NCBI GenBank assembly: GCA_017542695.1
Contig: JAFXWT010000243.1
Span: 1-7,236, forward strand
Source: Clostridia bacterium
Lineage (GTDB): Bacteria; Bacillota_A; Clostridia; Oscillospirales; CAG-272
DNA length: 7,236 bases
Direction: 5' to 3'
Shown here one piece after another: positions 5,031 through 7,236 of this stretch. Position numbers and translations under genes: made by a program. The first letter of the stretch is position 1. Each line of letters starts with the position of its first letter. The notes under the pieces are model-generated. The model saw nothing but the letters and a program-made list of their open reading frames with translations. It did no database searches and was not told the DNA's origin.

Positions 5031-6956
5031 TTGGCAGAATTATATGATGTTTTGAACAGGATAATCGAAAACGACGCGGAGGACGTCGGCAGTGAACCGG
5101 GAGATGCTCCCGAAGAGGAAGCTCGCGACGAACGCCGTGACGATTATGACGAAGAAAACGACACAGGGGATTATGAGTCTACAGGACTGGAAGGAAGGGT
5201 TCAGAATTCGATCGGCAGAGGCGCCGTTGAAAACTGGATCAAGAACTCCGTGTACGAAAAGTACAATATTGACGCGAAGGCGATGCGGGAATACTCGCGC
5301 ATGTCGCCAACCGAAATGCTGTCAAGTTTCGGGGACAGCGTCAAAGAACTGGGACAGCTCCGCGCTGACTATGCGAAAGGCATTTATACCAAGGAAGAGT
5401 ATGCCGCGCTCAGCGGGAAGGTCAAGGGAGAGATTTCCGGCAAGATGCTTGAAATGGGAAGTAGCCGCAAGAGTATTCTTGAGGATATTCTTTTGCGTTC
5501 TTTCGGCGTCTCTCCCTCTGAATTTTCGCGTGTTAGGACATTCCGTGATCTTGCCGACCTTTTCAGGGATAAGGAGCCTGATCCTGAAACAGACAGGGAG
5601 ATAGAACGCGAGATCGATCCTGATACAGATCTCGAAACTGATACCGATACCCCGGAGCCCGACAGCCTTCAGGATGCTGACGCAGAGACGGTCGCAGAGA
5701 ATGAAGATCGGCTTGAAGCGGATACCGACAAAGAAGATGACACCGATAAAAATGAAGAAAAGGAAGCCGATGCAGACAAAGAAGCGGATAACGAATCTGA
5801 GGAAGAACCTACGGATAATGAAGAAACCGAAACTGATGACGAGCAGGTTGTGGATGAAGAAATTGACACCGACACCGAGGATGCAGAAGATTTGACGCCG
5901 GATCAATTCGATGAACCGGATGAGTCCGAGGCTACTGAGGACAACAATGACGTTGTCGAAGACGACTCCGATCCTGAGTCTGATGAAGAGGATATCCCCG
6001 ATGAAGATAGTGAAAGTGAAGATGACGACCAGGCACTCGATGAATCGGACGATACTACATCCGAGGACGAGCCTGATGCGGTGGATAACGATGCGGAAGC
6101 TGAAGACAGAGATGAAGATGACGACGAATCCGAGGAACCCCGCAGAGATGAAGATTACGAATTGACTGACGATGCTCCAGCAGACGATTCATTTGACGAA
6201 ACCGACGAGGTGGACACCGATCAAATCGATTATGATACAGAGGACGTCAGCGCGGACAGAAAAGAGGACAATAAATCCGACGCCATTGAATCCGACGACC
6301 GGGAGGGCGAAAGCGAAGAACACGACAGCGATAAGGAAAACGAAGATGGATCCGATGATGAAGAATACGACGCAGATCTTGAGACCGATGATATCCCCGA
6401 CGCCGAAGAGATAGCCACGTCTGACGATACGGACACATTCGCTGAAGATCTGATGGATACCGATCCCGAGATCGACACCGATCTTGAGGATATGGCGGAG
6501 GCAAAGGAAGGAACGGAGGGAGCCGATTCAGAGCCGGAATCCGACGATTTTGAAGCAGAAGATTTCAACACTGATTTGTTGGAGGACGGCAGTGACGGTA
6601 TTGAGACGGACACTGACACGGACCTTGTTGACAGCAGCGCGGAAACAGACATTATGCCGGACGACGTTGATCCGCCTGACCCGCAGGAATTTGAGAATCT
6701 TCTTGACGAGAGCGCGGAAGATTTTTCCGCAGAAGACCTTTCCGGCGATACAGAGGATCTCGGTGATTATGAAGACATCGGCGACTTCGATTATTTGGAT
6801 GAGGTCGATCTTACGCCCGAAGAGATGGACGCTATGGAAGACATGACTGACGTTGAAGTGTCTCCGGACAGTATGGCGCAGGAAGTCGGTGAGGTTGCGG
6901 AAGAGATCGGCGAGATTGCCGAGGAGGGCGAAGCGATCATAGCGGCGCTTCTCTGA
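5031..6956 (+). CDS. very acidic, low-complexity 641-aa protein
   Basis: Not recognised by function. The TTG start is fixed by AGGAGG eight bases upstream (5017-5022). Residues 1-55 are acidic. Residues about 56-180 are the only segment that looks folded: helices with balanced charge (ENWIKNSVYEKYNID; a stretch LRADYAKGIYTKEEYAAL weakly like a SHOCT motif; FRDLADLF). From about 182 to 600 the chain is Asp/Glu/Thr/Ser-rich and likely disordered; I counted 108 Asp+Glu in residues 182-381. The last about 40 residues form a Glu/Ile/Ala helix ending AIIAALL. There is no signal peptide or membrane helix, so it is probably cytoplasmic. A DNA-mimic, anti-restriction, chaperone-like or polymerase/nucleoid-binding role is possible but only inferred. 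The DNA is purine-rich on the coding strand with degenerate GAT/GAC repeats. It has its own promoter. Confidence 0.85.
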   Translation: MAELYDVLNRIIENDAEDVGSEPGDAPEEEARDERRDDYDEENDTGDYESTGLEGRVQNSIGRGAVENWIKNSVYEKYNIDAKAMREYSRMSPTEMLSSFGDSVKELGQLRADYAKGIYTKEEYAALSGKVKGEISGKMLEMGSSRKSILEDILLRSFGVSPSEFSRVRTFRDLADLFRDKEPDPETDREIEREIDPDTDLETDTDTPEPDSLQDADAETVAENEDRLEADTDKEDDTDKNEEKEADADKEADNESEEEPTDNEETETDDEQVVDEEIDTDTEDAEDLTPDQFDEPDESEATEDNNDVVEDDSDPESDEEDIPDEDSESEDDDQALDESDDTTSEDEPDAVDNDAEAEDRDEDDDESEEPRRDEDYELTDDAPADDSFDETDEVDTDQIDYDTEDVSADRKEDNKSDAIESDDREGESEEHDSDKENEDGSDDEEYDADLETDDIPDAEEIATSDDTDTFAEDLMDTDPEIDTDLEDMAEAKEGTEGADSEPESDDFEAEDFNTDLLEDGSDGIETDTDTDLVDSSAETDIMPDDVDPPDPQEFENLLDESAEDFSAEDLSGDTEDLGDYEDIGDFDYLDEVDLTPEEMDAMEDMTDVEVSPDSMAQEVGEVAEEIGEIAEEGEAIIAALL

Positions 6957-6963
6957 CGTTGAT

Positions 6964-6996
6964 TTCTTGAAACGCCGGTAAAACTCCCCCTATATT
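6964..6996 (+). promoter_or_regulatory. promoter of the RecD2-like helicase gene
   Basis: TTCTTGAAA (6964-6972), an 18-base spacer with TAAAAC (6979-6984), and TATATT (6991-6996). All three blocks and both distances match the promoter before the acidic gene. It starts eight bases after the acidic gene's stop. The start point is expected near 7003. Confidence 0.65.
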
Positions 6997-7033
6997 GAAC
7001 ATAACCAACATTCAATTTTAGGAAGGAGAATTT
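6981..7033 (+). promoter_or_regulatory. weaker SD-sequestering inverted repeat
   Basis: ATTGAA (6994-6999) pairs with TTCAAT (7011-7016), CCTA (6989-6992) with TAGG (7019-7022), CTCC (6984-6987) with GGAG (7025-7028) and AAA (6981-6983) with TTT (7031-7033), separated by small internal loops. The right arm contains the AAGGAG (7023-7028) of the helicase gene and the left arm contains the -10. The layout is the same as before the acidic gene but it is less stable and has no T run. Confidence 0.45.
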
Positions 7034-7035
7034 CA

Positions 7036-7236
7036 ATGAATATGAAAGGAACGGTCACCCGTATCTTTGCGGAAAAGGACAGTGGCTTTAAGATCCTCGT
7101 GCTGACGGTACGGGATATGCGAAGCATACCGCAGGAAAAACGCAACCCCGATTTTCCGGGAAGCGTGACGCTTGTCGGAATGATGAAAAGCGTTCGTCCC
7201 GATTACGTGATCGAGGTGACCGGAGAATGGGAAAAC
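7036..7236 (+). CDS. RecD2-like helicase, N-terminal part (cut by window end)
   Basis: The first 67 residues of a longer gene. The start is ATG 7036, seven bases after AAGGAG (7023-7028). KGTVTRIFAEKDSGFKILVL (residues 4-23), then SVTLVGMMKSVRPDYVIEVT (43-62) and GEW match the N-terminal OB-fold of RecD2/YrrC helicases, where the pattern KGTV, VLxVxV, VTVxG, P, LxGxWVxH is typical. RecD2 is an SF1B 5'-3' DNA helicase acting in repair and recombination; element-borne copies may help process element DNA. The loop between the two strand sets (RDMRSIPQEKRNPDFPG) is longer than usual. Walker motifs would lie beyond the window, so the call rests on this domain alone. Confidence 0.62.
   Translation, partial: MNMKGTVTRIFAEKDSGFKILVLTVRDMRSIPQEKRNPDFPGSVTLVGMMKSVRPDYVIEVTGEWEN

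Noticed and set aside
5322..5906. Minus-strand 194-aa hydrophobic frame that looks like a membrane protein
   Set aside because: It is the antisense of the Asp/Glu-rich gene; complemented GAT/GAA codons give Ile/Phe/Val/Leu. No ribosome site or promoter.
6230..6652. Minus-strand Ser/Val repeat frames (also 5669-5875)
   Set aside because: They are shadows of the acidic low-complexity gene, made of complemented GAC/GAT repeats.
5580..6900. Tandem DNA repeat or minisatellite
   Set aside because: The similarity comes from biased Asp/Glu/Thr codons; no fixed period was found by eye.

Overview
The window looks like the left end of an integrated mobile element, probably an integrative and conjugative element (ICE) or a similar integrative element, in a low-to-mid GC Bacillota/Clostridia-type genome. 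The evidence is strong AGGAGG-type Shine-Dalgarno sites, TTG and GTG starts, TTGACA/TATAAT-like promoters, a UPF0297/IreB-like protein and a tyrosine integrase with an AP2-like N-terminus. Taxon and element class are inferred; no relaxase or coupling protein lies inside the window.

Layout. Positions 1-165 are chromosomal tRNA DNA: the 3' part of a tRNA-like gene, then a complete tRNA-Asn(GTT) with encoded CCA and an intrinsic terminator. Positions 166-500 hold no gene. They carry an att-like zone with six GGTGC/GCACC copies arranged as inverted and spaced pairs, the int terminator and a perfect 18-bp palindrome. On the minus strand follows an integration/control block, read right to left: an RpoD-like sigma factor (3401-2286), a tandem-HTH excisionase-like protein with a TTG start (2100-1687), and the integrase (1673-501). 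A divergent control region (about 3402-3653) holds a near-consensus promoter with a palindromic operator for the sigma gene, a 21-bp imperfect direct repeat and a rightward promoter. On the plus strand come two unrecognised proteins of 150 aa each, a 65-aa zinc-ribbon protein and a 66-aa IreB-like protein in one tight, overlapping operon. A separately promoted, extremely acidic 641-aa protein follows, and then the start of a RecD2-like helicase cut by the window end.

How it may work together. Integrase and the HTH protein would control integration and excision at tRNA-Asn. The element carries its own group-2-like sigma factor, whose -10-reading segment departs from housekeeping sigma while the -35-reading helix is largely kept. 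Four promoters in the window (before the HTH gene, the rightward operon, the acidic gene and the helicase) share a TTGA/TTGG-type -35, an AAAA[C/G] block 6-7 bases downstream and a TATNNT-like -10 with a palindrome on or just after it. They are candidate targets of that sigma factor. Before the acidic gene, and more weakly before the helicase gene, the promoter is embedded in a long inverted repeat whose right arm holds the ribosome-binding site. Read-through RNA would fold and hide the site, whereas RNA started at the local promoter would lack the left arm. This would give switch-like expression and is the most interesting feature here.
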